Of a stretch of 64,000 bases of DNA, positions 51,780 to 61,050 are shown piece after piece. A program made the position numbers and the translations under genes. The notes below the pieces were generated by a model. The model searched no databases. It was given only the letters and a program-made list of their open reading frames with translations, and was not told the origin of the DNA. This DNA comes from an uncultured Lachnospiraceae bacterium. GTDB lineage: Bacteria; Bacillota; Clostridia; Lachnospirales; Lachnospiraceae. How positions within the stretch are numbered: the stretch's first letter is position 1; the number at the start of each line of letters is the position of its first letter. Where the stretch lies: contig CALWOX010000006.1 of the NCBI GenBank assembly GCA_944383265.1, positions 1 to 64,000 of the forward strand. Direction: 5' to 3'.

Positions 51780-53108
51780 ATGGATCTTTTTGACTATATG
51801 AGAAAGGAAAACGAAAAGAAGGAGGCTCCTCTTGCGGGCAGGATGCGCCCGAGGACTCTTGATGAGGTCGTGGGGCAGGAGCACATAATCGGAAAGGACA
51901 AGCTTCTGTACAGGGCCATAAAGGCAGATAAGCTCGGCTCTGTGATATTTTTCGGTCCGCCCGGAACCGGAAAGACGACTCTCGCAAAGGTCATTGCCAA
52001 TACGACAAAATCCGAGTTCAGGCAGATAAATGCCACAGTTGCCGGAAAAAAGGATATGGAGGAGATCGTAAAGGGGGCAAAGGATGATCTCGGAATGTAC
52101 GGAAAGAGGACGATACTCTTTGTGGATGAGATACACCGTTTCAATAAGGCCCAGCAGGATTATCTCCTTCCTTATGTGGAGGATGGAACCATAATACTTA
52201 TAGGAGCCACCACCGAAAATCCTTATTTTGAGGTGAATTCCGCGCTGCTTTCAAGATCACGCATATTCGAGCTGAAGCCTCTTTCTGTTGAAAATATAGA
52301 GGAATTAATAAGACGAGCGGTATATGATGAGCGTGGAATGGGAATGTACAATGCTGTGATAGATGACAATGCCGTTCATTTCCTTGCGGATATTGCGGGA
52401 GGAGATGCAAGGGCCGCGTTAAATGCCGTGGAGCTTGGCATACTTACCACAGACCGCAGCAAGGACGGGAAGATACATTTTACCCTTGAGACAGCCGAGG
52501 AGTGCATACAGAAGAGGGCAGTTGGCTATGACAAGGATGGAGACAACCACTATGACACCATATCCGCCTTCATTAAATCCATGAGAGGCTCCGATCCTGA
52601 TGCCGCGGCATATTATCTTGCGAGGATGCTGTATGCGGGTGAGGACATTAAATTCATAGCGAGAAGGATAATGATATGCGCCTCCGAGGATGTCGGAAAC
52701 GCCGATCCCATGGCACTTGTGGTGGCTGTGAATGCCTGTCTTGCGGTGGAGAGAGTGGGGATGCCCGAGGCAAGGATAATACTTTCTCAGGCCGCCAACT
52801 ATGTGGCCTGCGCGCCAAAGAGCAACTCGAGCTATATGGCTGTGGAGAAGGCGCTCGCTGAGGTGGAGAGGTCGGGAAGCCTGCCTATACCTCCGTATCT
52901 TCAGGATGCTCATTACAGAGGACATGAGGATCTGGGAAGAGGCATTGGCTATAAATATGCTCACGACTATCCGAATCACTGGGTGGATCAGCAATACCTT
53001 CCGGATGCTATAAAGGATATGATATTTTATGAACCTTCGGATTGCGGAAGGGATAAGGATACGAAGGAATTTTTGAGAAGACTTAAGTCAAAGGATTCTG
53101 ACATATAA
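51780..53108 (+). CDS. rarA: Replication-associated recombination protein A
   Basis: A 442-residue AAA+ ATPase of the RarA/MgsA/WRNIP1 family. The opening PLAGRMRPRTLDEVVGQEHI is diagnostic; Walker A is FFGPPGTGKT near residue 60, Walker B LFVDEIHRFN near 115, sensor 1 GATTENP near 142, and the C-terminal tetramerisation domain contains CASEDVGNADP and PKSNSSY. It acts at stalled replication forks. Start ATG 51780 follows GGAGG by about 6 bases. Confidence 0.93.
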   Translation: MDLFDYMRKENEKKEAPLAGRMRPRTLDEVVGQEHIIGKDKLLYRAIKADKLGSVIFFGPPGTGKTTLAKVIANTTKSEFRQINATVAGKKDMEEIVKGAKDDLGMYGKRTILFVDEIHRFNKAQQDYLLPYVEDGTIILIGATTENPYFEVNSALLSRSRIFELKPLSVENIEELIRRAVYDERGMGMYNAVIDDNAVHFLADIAGGDARAALNAVELGILTTDRSKDGKIHFTLETAEECIQKRAVGYDKDGDNHYDTISAFIKSMRGSDPDAAAYYLARMLYAGEDIKFIARRIMICASEDVGNADPMALVVAVNACLAVERVGMPEARIILSQAANYVACAPKSNSSYMAVEKALAEVERSGSLPIPPYLQDAHYRGHEDLGRGIGYKYAHDYPNHWVDQQYLPDAIKDMIFYEPSDCGRDKDTKEFLRRLKSKDSDI

Positions 53109-53260
53109 TTCATTTATAAAATATATAAAGCCGGATTTAAGAAATTCATTAATAATATTAAACAATATTAAGACAAATGAAATTTACCGGTAAATGAAAA
53201 TGTTGTAATATATAGAAGCATAATCAATGAAGTGCGTTTTGCCTGTAAGGAGATGATTTT

Positions 53261-54202
53261 ATGAAGAAAAAATTACTTATAACTATAATGCTCGCTATGG
53301 CTGTTGCCGCATCCGCCTGCGGAAAGAAGGAGGACACCTCAGCTTCAGAGACATCGACAGAGGCTGTGAGCGAGGCTGATGAGTCTGAGGAGGGCAGCGA
53401 TGAGAGCGCCTCATCCGATGCAGGTCAGGAAGCTTCCGAGGAGGAGACCGAGGACGAGGATTATATAGAGGACGAGGGCTATTATGAGGGAACAGTCACC
53501 GCTATGAACGGTACTCAGATCACCCTTCAGGGCCCTGACGGTACAAGCTATGTGTTTGATATCGCAAATGCGGAGCTTGACCCAGACTATGATATACTTC
53601 CCGGAGCTCTTGTGGATGTATCCTATGAGGGTGAGAAGTCTGATGTGACACCTGTTCAGGAGGTGTCCGTGGTAATGTCTCTTGAGCAGCAGGCTGACAG
53701 CCTCGGAATCGACCCTGTACTTGTTGGAACTGTCACAGATATGACTCCCTCGGAGATCACAGTCACAGACCCCAACGGAAAGCCTCATGAGCTCTCAAGC
53801 GTTATGGCGTATGTCGTAACTGTAAATAATGAAGAATTAAACGTGGGCTCCGAGGTGGACGTTACCTATGTTGGAACCCTTAATCCTATTGAGGACGAAG
53901 AGGATGAGGAGGGCTCTATAGGACTTCCCATTGCCACAAAGATAGTTCTTGCCTCAGCGAGAAATACAGAGGAGGCAAAGCAGAACATAGTTGTAGGCAC
54001 CGTAAACTACGTAGATCCCGAGACCAATACCTTCATGATAGACGGAGACACTATGTCCTTTGAATTTTCATGTACTCCCGAGATAGCTGCGAGCCTTTCC
54101 GAGGGAAATACGGTAAAGGTAATATATGACGGAAATCTTTACAACAGAATAGTAAAGGCTGTGTCGGTATCACCTGTGGAGGTCGTAGGAGTCGGAAGAT
54201 AA
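53261..54202 (+). CDS. Lipoprotein with three beta-type repeats
   Basis: A 313-residue secreted lipoprotein: signal ending ASAC (Cys20), a very acidic Ser/Glu linker (about 24-75), then three similar units of roughly 70-80 residues. Each unit begins with a GTV-x-x-[MVD] strand, namely EGTVTAMNGTQITLQ, VGTVTDMTPSEITVT and VGTVNYVDPETNTFM, and ends in a strand such as ALVDVSYEG, SEVDVTYVG or NTVKVIYDG. The pattern fits small beta-barrel (OB-like) modules. No catalytic residues are evident. Monocistronic; GTAAGGAGATG precedes ATG 53261. Function not known. Confidence 0.7.
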   Translation: MKKKLLITIMLAMAVAASACGKKEDTSASETSTEAVSEADESEEGSDESASSDAGQEASEEETEDEDYIEDEGYYEGTVTAMNGTQITLQGPDGTSYVFDIANAELDPDYDILPGALVDVSYEGEKSDVTPVQEVSVVMSLEQQADSLGIDPVLVGTVTDMTPSEITVTDPNGKPHELSSVMAYVVTVNNEELNVGSEVDVTYVGTLNPIEDEEDEEGSIGLPIATKIVLASARNTEEAKQNIVVGTVNYVDPETNTFMIDGDTMSFEFSCTPEIAASLSEGNTVKVIYDGNLYNRIVKAVSVSPVEVVGVGR

Positions 54203-54252
54203 TAACTGAAAATACATAAGACACATTAAAGGCGTGTCAAAAAACGCAATTA

Positions 54253-54324
54253 AAAGGCATATACCTAAAGTGCTTAAAACGGGACAAATATCCCGAATCC
54301 GGGGCACTGAGGGGATATGCCTTT
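54253..54324. repeat. 72-base nested inverted repeat
   Basis: AAAGGCATAT (54253-54262) pairs with ATATGCCTTT (54315-54324), enclosing AGTGC/GCACT (54269-54273 with 54304-54308) and CGGGA/TCCCG (54280-54284 with 54291-54295). It could serve as the terminator of the upstream lipoprotein gene, though only three T follow, or be a small non-autonomous repeat or structured RNA. Confidence 0.5.
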
Positions 54325-54392
54325 GTCAATGTAGTATTAACACGGATGAAGAAAAAGATTTTATTTTTTCTTTATTAATTGTTTATTGAAAA

Positions 54393-54419
54393 TTAGCACT
54401 CACAAGTTGACAGTGCTAA
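54393..54419 (+). promoter_or_regulatory. CIRCE element (HrcA operator)
   Basis: TTAGCACTC, nine bases, then CAGTGCTAA: one mismatch from the consensus TTAGCACTC-N9-GAGTGCTAA. It overlaps the -35 of the clpB promoter, so HrcA repression with release on heat shock is expected. Confidence 0.85.
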
Positions 54420-54435
54420 CAACAAGTGGTATATT
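54407..54435 (+). promoter_or_regulatory. clpB promoter
   Basis: TTGACA (54407-54412), 17-base spacer, TATATT (54430-54435), overlapping CIRCE. The leader to the start codon is about 95 bases. Confidence 0.75.
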
Positions 54436-54538
54436 ATTATCGGTTCGGAAATGGACCGGTTTTATTATTGCAGAGATTTAAACAGAGGACAGGCTCACGG
54501 GCTTGTCCGGGTTTTCCCGAGGAAGGGAGGGAAAAATT

Positions 54539-57130
54539 ATGAACATAAACAAATTTACTCAAAAATCAATAGAGGCGGTAAACGGCTGCGAGAAGATCGC
54601 CATGGAATACGGTAATCCTCAGCTTACAGAGGAGCATCTACTGATGAGCCTTTTAAGCCTTGACGACAGCCTTATTGCAAAGCTTTTTCAGAAAATGAAC
54701 GTCCCTGTAAATGAGTTTGAGTCTGAGCTCAGGTCCATGATAGAGAGACTTCCCAGAGTATCGGGGAATTCACAGGTTACTGTTTCTCAGGATCTTAACA
54801 AGGTGCTTATGGGAGCAGAGGATCAGTTAAAGCCCATGGGAGACGAGTATGTGTCGGTGGAGCATCTTTTCCTTGCGTTGATCAAGTATGCGGACAGCGA
54901 CATGAAGAAGCTGTTTTCAAGATACGGTATCACAAGGGAGAGCTTTCTTGCGGCACTTTCCACGGTCAGAGGAAATCAGAGAGTGGTAAACGATAATCCT
55001 GAAGCGACCTACGATGTGCTTAACAAATACGGCTATGACCTTGTGGAGAGGGCAAGGGAGCAGAAGCTTGACCCTGTAATAGGCCGTGATAATGAGATAA
55101 GAAATGTTGTAAGGATACTTTCGAGAAAGACTAAGAACAACCCTGTTCTCATAGGTGAGCCGGGAGTAGGAAAGACCGCAGTAGTAGAGGGCCTTGCCCA
55201 GCGTATCGTGAGAGGAGATGTTCCCGAGAGCCTTAAGGATAAGGTCATATTTGCCCTTGACATGGGTTCGCTTCTTGCAGGTGCAAAGTACAGAGGTGAG
55301 TTTGAAGAGAGACTTAAGGCTGTATTAAAGGAGGTAACGGACTCCGAGGGAAAGATCATACTTTTTATAGACGAGATACATACTATCGTCGGAGCGGGAA
55401 AGACCGAGGGCAGCATGGACGCAGGAAATATGCTTAAGCCCATGCTTGCAAGGGGAGAGCTTCACTGTATAGGTGCCACCACCCTTGAGGAGTACAGATA
55501 TATAGAGAAGGACCCCGCTCTTGAGAGACGTTTCCAGCCTGTTATGGTGAATGAGCCCGACGTTGAGGACACCATATCCATACTGAGAGGACTTAAGGAC
55601 AGATACGAGGTATACCATGGAGTAAAGATAACGGACTCGGCTCTTGTGCAGGCCGCAGTGCTTTCCGACAGATATATTTCCGACAGGTTCCTTCCCGACA
55701 AGGCCATAGACCTTGTGGATGAGGCCTGCGCCATGATAAAGACAGAGATGAACTCTCTGCCTGCAGAGCTTGATGAACAGCAGAGAAAGATAACTCAGCT
55801 CCAGATAGAGGAGGCTGCCTTAAAGAAGGAGACGGACAACGCCTCCAAGGAGAGACTTTCCGAGCTTCAGAAGGAGCTTGCAGAGCTCAAGGACAAGTTC
55901 AACGAGCAGAAGGCAAAGTGGGAATACGAGAAGCAGGGAGCGGACAGGCTCTCAAAGCTTCGTGAAAATATAGAGAACCTTAAGAATGAGGCTGAGATAC
56001 TTCAGCGAAAAGGAGAATATGAGAAGGCCGGAGAGATACTCTACGCAAAGCTCCCTTCAATGCAGAAGGAGCTTGCAGAAGAGGAAGAGAAGGTAAAGAA
56101 CGAGGGACACGATCTTGTACATGAGAACGTCACCGAGGACGAGATAGCAAAGATTGTATCAAAGTGGACCGGTATCCCTGTTGCAAAGCTCTCCGAGTCC
56201 GAGAGGAGCAAGGTACTTAAGCTTGCAGACCAGCTTCATTTAAGGGTAATAGGCCAGGATGAGGCTGTTGAGAAGGTAACAGAGGCCATAATGAGATCAA
56301 AGGCAGGTATAAAGGATCCCACAAAGCCCATAGGATCATTCCTCTTTATGGGTCCTACGGGAGTGGGTAAGACGGAGCTTGCAAAGACTCTTGCGGCAGA
56401 CCTCTTTGACGATGAGAACAACATGGTACGTATCGACATGTCGGAGTACATGGAGAAGCACTCAGTCTCAAGGCTTATAGGAGCACCTCCGGGATACGTA
56501 GGCTACGAGGAGGGCGGACAGCTTACGGAGGCCGTAAGGAGAAAGCCTTACTGTGTAATACTTTTTGATGAGATAGAGAAGGCTCACCCTGACGTATTCA
56601 ACATACTCCTGCAGATACTTGACGACGGACGTGTGACAGACAGCAAGGGAAAGACTGTAGACTTTAAGAATACGGTAATAATACTTACCTCAAACCTTGG
56701 CTCTCAGTATCTTCTTGACGGAATAGACAACAACGGAGAGATAAAGGAAGAGGCAAAGAACGCCGTCATGGAGGCCTTAAAGAACAGCTTCAGACCTGAG
56801 TTTTTGAACAGGCTCGACGAAATAATAATGTTCAAGCCTCTTACAAAGAACGATATAAAGCAGATAATCGATCTCTGCATAAAGGATCTTAACAAGAGAC
56901 TTAAGGACAAGGACATCAGCATAAGGCTCACAGAGGACGCAAAGAATTACTGTGCCGACAACGGCTATGACCCCGCCTACGGCGCAAGGCCCCTTAAGAG
57001 ATTTATTCAGAAGCATGTGGAGACCCTTTCCGCAAGGATCATACTTGAGGGTAAGGTGCTTGAGGGAGATACCATTGTGGTAGACCTCGACAAGGCTTCG
57101 GACAGCCTCAAGGCTGAGGTTGAGAAATAA
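54539..57130 (+). CDS. clpB: ATP-dependent chaperone ClpB
   Basis: An 863-residue AAA+ disaggregase. Clp_N repeats lie at about 1-150; nucleotide domain 1 has GEPGVGKT near 206 and FIDEIHTI; a long coiled-coil middle domain (about 395-520) marks ClpB rather than ClpC; nucleotide domain 2 has GPTGVGKT near 604, [12 protein letters not shown] and GARPLKR. It works with DnaK to recover aggregated proteins. ATG 54539 follows AGGGAGGG by 7 bases; an upstream in-frame start lies in the leader. Controlled by the CIRCE site at 54393-54419. Confidence 0.95.
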   Translation: MNINKFTQKSIEAVNGCEKIAMEYGNPQLTEEHLLMSLLSLDDSLIAKLFQKMNVPVNEFESELRSMIERLPRVSGNSQVTVSQDLNKVLMGAEDQLKPMGDEYVSVEHLFLALIKYADSDMKKLFSRYGITRESFLAALSTVRGNQRVVNDNPEATYDVLNKYGYDLVERAREQKLDPVIGRDNEIRNVVRILSRKTKNNPVLIGEPGVGKTAVVEGLAQRIVRGDVPESLKDKVIFALDMGSLLAGAKYRGEFEERLKAVLKEVTDSEGKIILFIDEIHTIVGAGKTEGSMDAGNMLKPMLARGELHCIGATTLEEYRYIEKDPALERRFQPVMVNEPDVEDTISILRGLKDRYEVYHGVKITDSALVQAAVLSDRYISDRFLPDKAIDLVDEACAMIKTEMNSLPAELDEQQRKITQLQIEEAALKKETDNASKERLSELQKELAELKDKFNEQKAKWEYEKQGADRLSKLRENIENLKNEAEILQRKGEYEKAGEILYAKLPSMQKELAEEEEKVKNEGHDLVHENVTEDEIAKIVSKWTGIPVAKLSESERSKVLKLADQLHLRVIGQDEAVEKVTEAIMRSKAGIKDPTKPIGSFLFMGPTGVGKTELAKTLAADLFDDENNMVRIDMSEYMEKHSVSRLIGAPPGYVGYEEGGQLTEAVRRKPYCVILFDEIEKAHPDVFNILLQILDDGRVTDSKGKTVDFKNTVIILTSNLGSQYLLDGIDNNGEIKEEAKNAVMEALKNSFRPEFLNRLDEIIMFKPLTKNDIKQIIDLCIKDLNKRLKDKDISIRLTEDAKNYCADNGYDPAYGARPLKRFIQKHVETLSARIILEGKVLEGDTIVVDLDKASDSLKAEVEK

Positions 57131-57158
57131 GCGCTTTACTGTTAAAACCAAATATACA

Positions 57159-57212
57159 AAAAGGGAGTGCCGCAAAACACCAAATAGTGGGGCGGCGCTC
57201 CCTTTTATCTTA
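57159..57212 (+). terminator. Terminator after clpB
   Basis: AAGGGAGTGCCGC (from 57161) pairs with GCGGCGCTCCCTT (to 57204) with one G-T pair, followed by TTATCTT; it may also serve the convergent DtxR-family gene. Confidence 0.75.
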
Positions 57213-57246
57213 CATATATATATTTCCCTGATGAAACCGGTTTTTG

Positions 57247-57630
57247 CTACAGCTCACCGTACTTTTCCGCATGCTTCTTGAGAGCGTTGAAAGTCTCCTC
57301 GGAGATGAAGTGCTCCACGCGGCAAGCATCTGTCTCCGCCGTCTCATGGCTCACGCCCAAGTTCTCAAATATTTTTGTGAGTACGAGATGTCTCTCGTAT
57401 ATTCCGGAGGCGATATCCATACCCTTGTCAGTGAGCACGATATTCCCGTCGTTTTCAGTTATTATATACCCGTTCTCTCTGAGGCCCTTCATGGCGATGC
57501 TCACGCTGGGCTTGGAGAATCCCATCTCCGAGGCTATGTCTATAGAGCGGACGTAGCTCTTGTTTTGTCTGAGTTTCAATATTGTTTCCAAATACATTTC
57601 CATGGATTCGGGGTTCTTAGAATTGGGCAT
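57247..57630 (-). CDS. DtxR/MntR family metal-dependent regulator
   Basis: A 127-residue short-form regulator: winged helix (about 8-70) with SIDIASEMGFSKPSVSIAM as recognition region, then the metal-binding dimerisation domain with HLVLTKIFENLGV, ETAETDACRVEHFISEE and a final histidine. The E-x-D-x-C-x-x-E-H set supplies metal ligands. The SH3-like third domain of DtxR is absent, as in MntR. Cys in the metal site and divergence from feoA point to iron sensing rather than manganese. Likely operators lie in the 165-base gap to feoA. Confidence 0.88.
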   Translation of the reverse strand: MPNSKNPESMEMYLETILKLRQNKSYVRSIDIASEMGFSKPSVSIAMKGLRENGYIITENDGNIVLTDKGMDIASGIYERHLVLTKIFENLGVSHETAETDACRVEHFISEETFNALKKHAEKYGEL

Positions 57631-57658
57631 AGCTCATGACTCCTTTTAAGTTTTTTAA

Positions 57659-57687
57659 AGTATATCACGAAAATACTTGACATTCAA
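57659..57687 (-). promoter_or_regulatory. Promoter of the DtxR-family gene
   Basis: Minus strand TTGAAT (57687-57682), 17-base spacer, TATACT (57664-57659). Confidence 0.55.
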
Positions 57688-57697
57688 GTTTGATGGT

Positions 57698-57769
57698 GCT
57701 AACTTAATAGAAGTTAAGAGAATCTAACTTTTGTTAGGGAAAGTTAATTAAAATTAATATTCTCTAACT
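57698..57769 (+). promoter_or_regulatory. feo operator/promoter region
   Basis: Three repeat elements cluster here: AACTT-AATAG-AAGTT (57701-57715), CTAAC-TTTT-GTTAG (57724-57737) and TTAATTAAAATTAA (57744-57757). The last overlaps a likely -10 (TAATAT 57755-57760; -35 TTGTTA 57731-57736). The layout suggests binding of the divergent DtxR-type protein in the presence of iron. Confidence 0.5.
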
Positions 57770-57794
57770 GATTGTTTAAGAAGGAGTATGTGAT

Positions 57795-58007
57795 ATGCCT
57801 GTCTCAATGGGAAATATAGGAGAAAACTATATTATAAAGATGATAACCGGAAACAGAGAGGTGAGATCGCATCTGCAAGCTATGGGCTTTAATCCGGGGA
57901 CGGAGATACGAGTTATCACGAAGGTACACGGAGGAGATGTGATATTGGGAGTCAAGGATTCGAGAGTGGCTGTAAATGAGGAGCAGGCAAGGCACATAAT
58001 GGTCTGA
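57795..58007 (+). CDS. feoA: FeoA family protein (first copy)
   Basis: A 70-residue SH3-like small protein. It shows the FeoA pattern: GNREVRSHLQAMGFNPGTEI followed by a strand pair ending LGVKDSRVAVNEEQARHI. FeoA assists the ferrous-iron transporter FeoB from the cytoplasmic side. AAGGAG precedes ATG 57795. It is the first gene of a feoA-feoA-feoB operon behind iron-type operators. Confidence 0.88.
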   Translation: MPVSMGNIGENYIIKMITGNREVRSHLQAMGFNPGTEIRVITKVHGGDVILGVKDSRVAVNEEQARHIMV

Positions 58008-58064
58008 TGAGAAAGCCGGAAACGCTCTTTGAGCGATAAGTATAAAGTAGGGAGGATGAACAAC

Positions 58065-58304
58065 ATGACATTAAAAGACGTAAGGCCCGGGACCACCGTC
58101 ACTGTCGAGAAAATTCTCGGAAGCGGCGCCTATAAAAGGCGGATCATGGATATGGGTATTACCAAAGGGAGCGAGATCTTTGTCAGGAAGGTTGCCCCTC
58201 TGGGAGATCCTGTAGAGCTTACCATAAGGGGCTATGAGCTGTCTCTGAGAAAAAATGATGCGGAGTGTGTCGAGGTCAGAGAGGCAGCCGGATCGAGCTT
58301 TTAA
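58065..58304 (+). CDS. feoA: FeoA family protein (second copy)
   Basis: A 79-residue FeoA with TLKDVRPGTTVTVEKI, GAYKRRIMDMGITKGSEI, and VELTIRGYELSLRKNDAECVEV. It differs clearly from the first copy, so the two are not a recent duplication. ATG 58065 lies 9 bases after GGGAGG; an earlier in-frame start at 58029 has none. feoB starts 27 bases downstream. Confidence 0.9.
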   Translation: MTLKDVRPGTTVTVEKILGSGAYKRRIMDMGITKGSEIFVRKVAPLGDPVELTIRGYELSLRKNDAECVEVREAAGSSF

Positions 58305-58331
58305 GCATGACAGTTTGAGGAGGGAAAGATT

Positions 58332-60515
58332 ATGTCAATAAAAATTGCGCTGGCAGGCAATCCGAATTGCGGCAAGACTACAATGTTCAATGCTCTCACA
58401 GGAGCAAATCAGTATGTCGGAAACTGGCCCGGCGTCACAGTTGAAAAAAAGAGCGGAAAGCTTAAGAGAGGGACAAGCGGAGAGGATGCGGAGATCATAG
58501 ATCTCCCCGGAATATATTCTCTTTCTCCCTATACTCTTGAGGAGGTAGTCTCCCGCGACTTTATCTTGAAGGAAGACCCGGACGTGGTGATAGATCTGGT
58601 GGATGCCACGAATATAGAGAGAAACCTTTATTTGACCACCCAGATCATAGAGACGGGTATACCTGTGGTTATAGCCCTTAACATGAGTGACCTTATGGAA
58701 AAGAACGGGATAAGGATAGATGAAAGAAAGCTTTCACAGATCCTTGGCTGCCCTATAGTAAAGACATCGGCACTTAAAAATACGGGACTTGACGAGGTGA
58801 TAAAAAAGGCGATAACTGCCGCAAAGGAAAAGAAAACCGCAAAAGTCTCAAGGATATTTGACGCTGATATTGAGGATATGATATCAAATATCGAGACAGA
58901 GCTCCCTCAGTCTATACCCGAGAGTGAGAAAAGATGGTATGCGATAAAATTTCTCGAGAGGGATAAAAACATATTGGAGCAGTACCCGTCATTAAAAGAC
59001 TGTTTTTCACGCCTCTCGGATGAGCTTGAAAAGAAGTACGACGACGATGCGGAAGCGGTCATCACAGATCAGAGATACAGGTATATACAGAAGATAATAA
59101 AGGACTGTGTAAAAAAGACGGCCGGAAAGGTGAGCATATCGGATAAGATCGACGGCATAGTCACAAACAGGATATTGGGACTGCCTATATTTGCACTTAC
59201 TATGTTCGTGGTGTATTATCTTTCTATCAGTACCGTAGGAACAATGGGAACCGATTGGGTAAATGACAGCTTTGTAGTAGCTGTACAGGATGCTGTCACA
59301 TCAGGACTTGAGGGGATCGGAGCAAGTGCTTTTATTATAAGCCTGGTGGTTGACGGAATAATCGGAGGTCTTGGAGCTGTTCTGGGCTTTACGCCTCAGA
59401 TGGCGGTCCTTTTCCTCTGCCTCTCAATACTTGAGGACTGCGGATACATGACACGTATAGCCTTTGTGATGGACAGGATATTCAGACATTTCGGACTTTC
59501 AGGAAAGAGCTTTATACCTCTGCTTATCTCATCAGGCTGCGGAATTCCCGGAATAATGGCTTCAAAGACCATAGAGCAGGAAAATGACAGAAGACTTACT
59601 ATTATGACGGCGACCTTTGTCCCCTGCGGAGCCAAGCTTCCCGTAATAGCCCTTATGGGTGCTGTGATGGCGGGATATGCAACAGGCTCGGCGTGGGTAG
59701 GAGTTTATCTCGCACCTATAATGTATTTTATAGGGATAGCGGCGGTGCTTATATCAGCTATAATACTCAAGAAGACCAAGCCCTTCTCAGGAGAGCCGGC
59801 TCCATTCGTCATGGAGCTTCCCGCATACCATATCCCCGAGCCCAAGACAGTCCTTCTCCATGTTTGGGAGAGGCTTAAGAGCTTCCTTATAAAAGCGGGA
59901 ACGATACTTTTTGTAGCCTGTGTTGTAATGTGGATACTTTCAACCTTCGGATTTGAAAACGGCGCATTCGGCATGGTGGAATCTCAGGATAATTCTCTTC
60001 TCGGAATGATTGGGGGAGCTATAGCATTTATCTTTGCACCGCTGGGATTCGGAACATGGCAGCCTGTTGCGGCCTCCATATCGGGATTTACGGCAAAGGA
60101 GGCTATAGTTTCAACTATGGGCGTTCTGGCAAATGTTGATGAAAGCCTTGTGGAAGATGCCGATGCAGTGGCGGCGGCTATTTCAACTTGGTTCCCTACA
60201 GTCGCCGCAGGATTTTCGTTCCTCGTGTTTAATCTTTTGAATTCTCCCTGCCTTGCGGCTATCTCTACCATGGCACAGGAGATGCAGTCAAGGAAGTGGT
60301 TCTGGTTTGCCATCATATATCAGAATGTATTTGCATATTGCGTTGCCCTGATGATATATCAGTTTGGTATGTTTATGGCGGGCGGAGCTTTTGGAATAGG
60401 AACGGCTGTTGCCCTTGTAATATTGGTGTTCATGCTCTATATGTTGTTCAGACCGGACCCTTATAAGAATAAAAAGAAACTTACAAGGTCTGCAGTAGAG
60501 GCTGCAAGAGCTTAA
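58332..60515 (+). CDS. feoB: Ferrous iron transport protein B
   Basis: A 727-residue iron transporter. The N-terminal G domain has G1 GNPNCGKTT at residues 9-17, G3 DLPGIYSLSPYT, and G4 NMSD; a helical GDI-like region follows; from about residue 285 come the membrane helices with two Gate domains, including CGYMTRIAFVMD and the SSGCGIPGIMA motif, and CGAKLPV. It takes up Fe2+ across the cytoplasmic membrane, the usual route in anaerobes. AGGAGGG precedes ATG 58332. Confidence 0.95.
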   Translation: MSIKIALAGNPNCGKTTMFNALTGANQYVGNWPGVTVEKKSGKLKRGTSGEDAEIIDLPGIYSLSPYTLEEVVSRDFILKEDPDVVIDLVDATNIERNLYLTTQIIETGIPVVIALNMSDLMEKNGIRIDERKLSQILGCPIVKTSALKNTGLDEVIKKAITAAKEKKTAKVSRIFDADIEDMISNIETELPQSIPESEKRWYAIKFLERDKNILEQYPSLKDCFSRLSDELEKKYDDDAEAVITDQRYRYIQKIIKDCVKKTAGKVSISDKIDGIVTNRILGLPIFALTMFVVYYLSISTVGTMGTDWVNDSFVVAVQDAVTSGLEGIGASAFIISLVVDGIIGGLGAVLGFTPQMAVLFLCLSILEDCGYMTRIAFVMDRIFRHFGLSGKSFIPLLISSGCGIPGIMASKTIEQENDRRLTIMTATFVPCGAKLPVIALMGAVMAGYATGSAWVGVYLAPIMYFIGIAAVLISAIILKKTKPFSGEPAPFVMELPAYHIPEPKTVLLHVWERLKSFLIKAGTILFVACVVMWILSTFGFENGAFGMVESQDNSLLGMIGGAIAFIFAPLGFGTWQPVAASISGFTAKEAIVSTMGVLANVDESLVEDADAVAAAISTWFPTVAAGFSFLVFNLLNSPCLAAISTMAQEMQSRKWFWFAIIYQNVFAYCVALMIYQFGMFMAGGAFGIGTAVALVILVFMLYMLFRPDPYKNKKKLTRSAVEAARA

Positions 60516-60551
60516 AAAAACAGACAGAATAATGGTGCCCGGAGGCGTTTG

Positions 60552-60950
60552 ATGAAACCTGTAGATATAATAATAGTGTTAATTCTTGCGGTGCTTTTCC
60601 TCCTTGCCGCTGTAAAAACTGTAAAGAAATTCAAGGGAGGGGGGTGCTGCGGCTGCTCGGGTTGCAGCGGAGCAAGCTGCTCATCTTGCGGGAATAAAAG
60701 TATCCGGGATTTCCCCGGGCAGATCGGCAGCGGAGAACTCCTTGTGGGCGTAAGGACTGTAAAGATAAAGGGAATGCACTGCGAGCACTGCAGGGAAAGC
60801 GTCGAGAAGGCCCTCAACTCTATAGAGGGCATAAAAGCCTCGGTGGATCTCAAAAACAATGAGGCGAAGGTGATATGCGAGGCAGTTGATGAAAACCTCA
60901 TAAAAGACGTTGTGCAAGGATTGGGATTCACTGTTGAATCAATAGTTTGA
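60552..60950 (+). CDS. FeoB-associated Cys-rich membrane protein fused to an HMA domain
   Basis: A 132-residue protein in two parts. Residues 1-60 form one membrane helix followed by a Cys/Gly cluster, CCGCSGCSGASCSSCG, as in small FeoB-associated proteins. Residues about 62-132 form a heavy-metal-associated domain with the binding motif GMHCEHC near 75 and ending in GLGFTVESIV. HMA domains usually carry copper or other soft metals. GGAGG precedes ATG 60552 (6 bases). Last gene of the feo operon. Role in metal transfer inferred, not shown. Confidence 0.85.
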   Translation: MKPVDIIIVLILAVLFLLAAVKTVKKFKGGGCCGCSGCSGASCSSCGNKSIRDFPGQIGSGELLVGVRTVKIKGMHCEHCRESVEKALNSIEGIKASVDLKNNEAKVICEAVDENLIKDVVQGLGFTVESIV

Positions 60951-61001
60951 CGGAAGGATCGGCTTCAACATAACTCTTTAATATAAAACTTAAAACCTGT
61001 T

Positions 61002-61048
61002 GGAAAGGGCGGCTCTCAAAGCATTATCGGGGGCGGCCCTTTCCGTGC
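61002..61048. terminator. Bidirectional terminator between the feo operon and the YgjP-like gene
   Basis: GGAAAGGGC (61002-61010) pairs exactly with GCCCTTTCC (61036-61044); T-rich bases are sparse. Confidence 0.55.
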
Positions 61049-61050
61049 AT

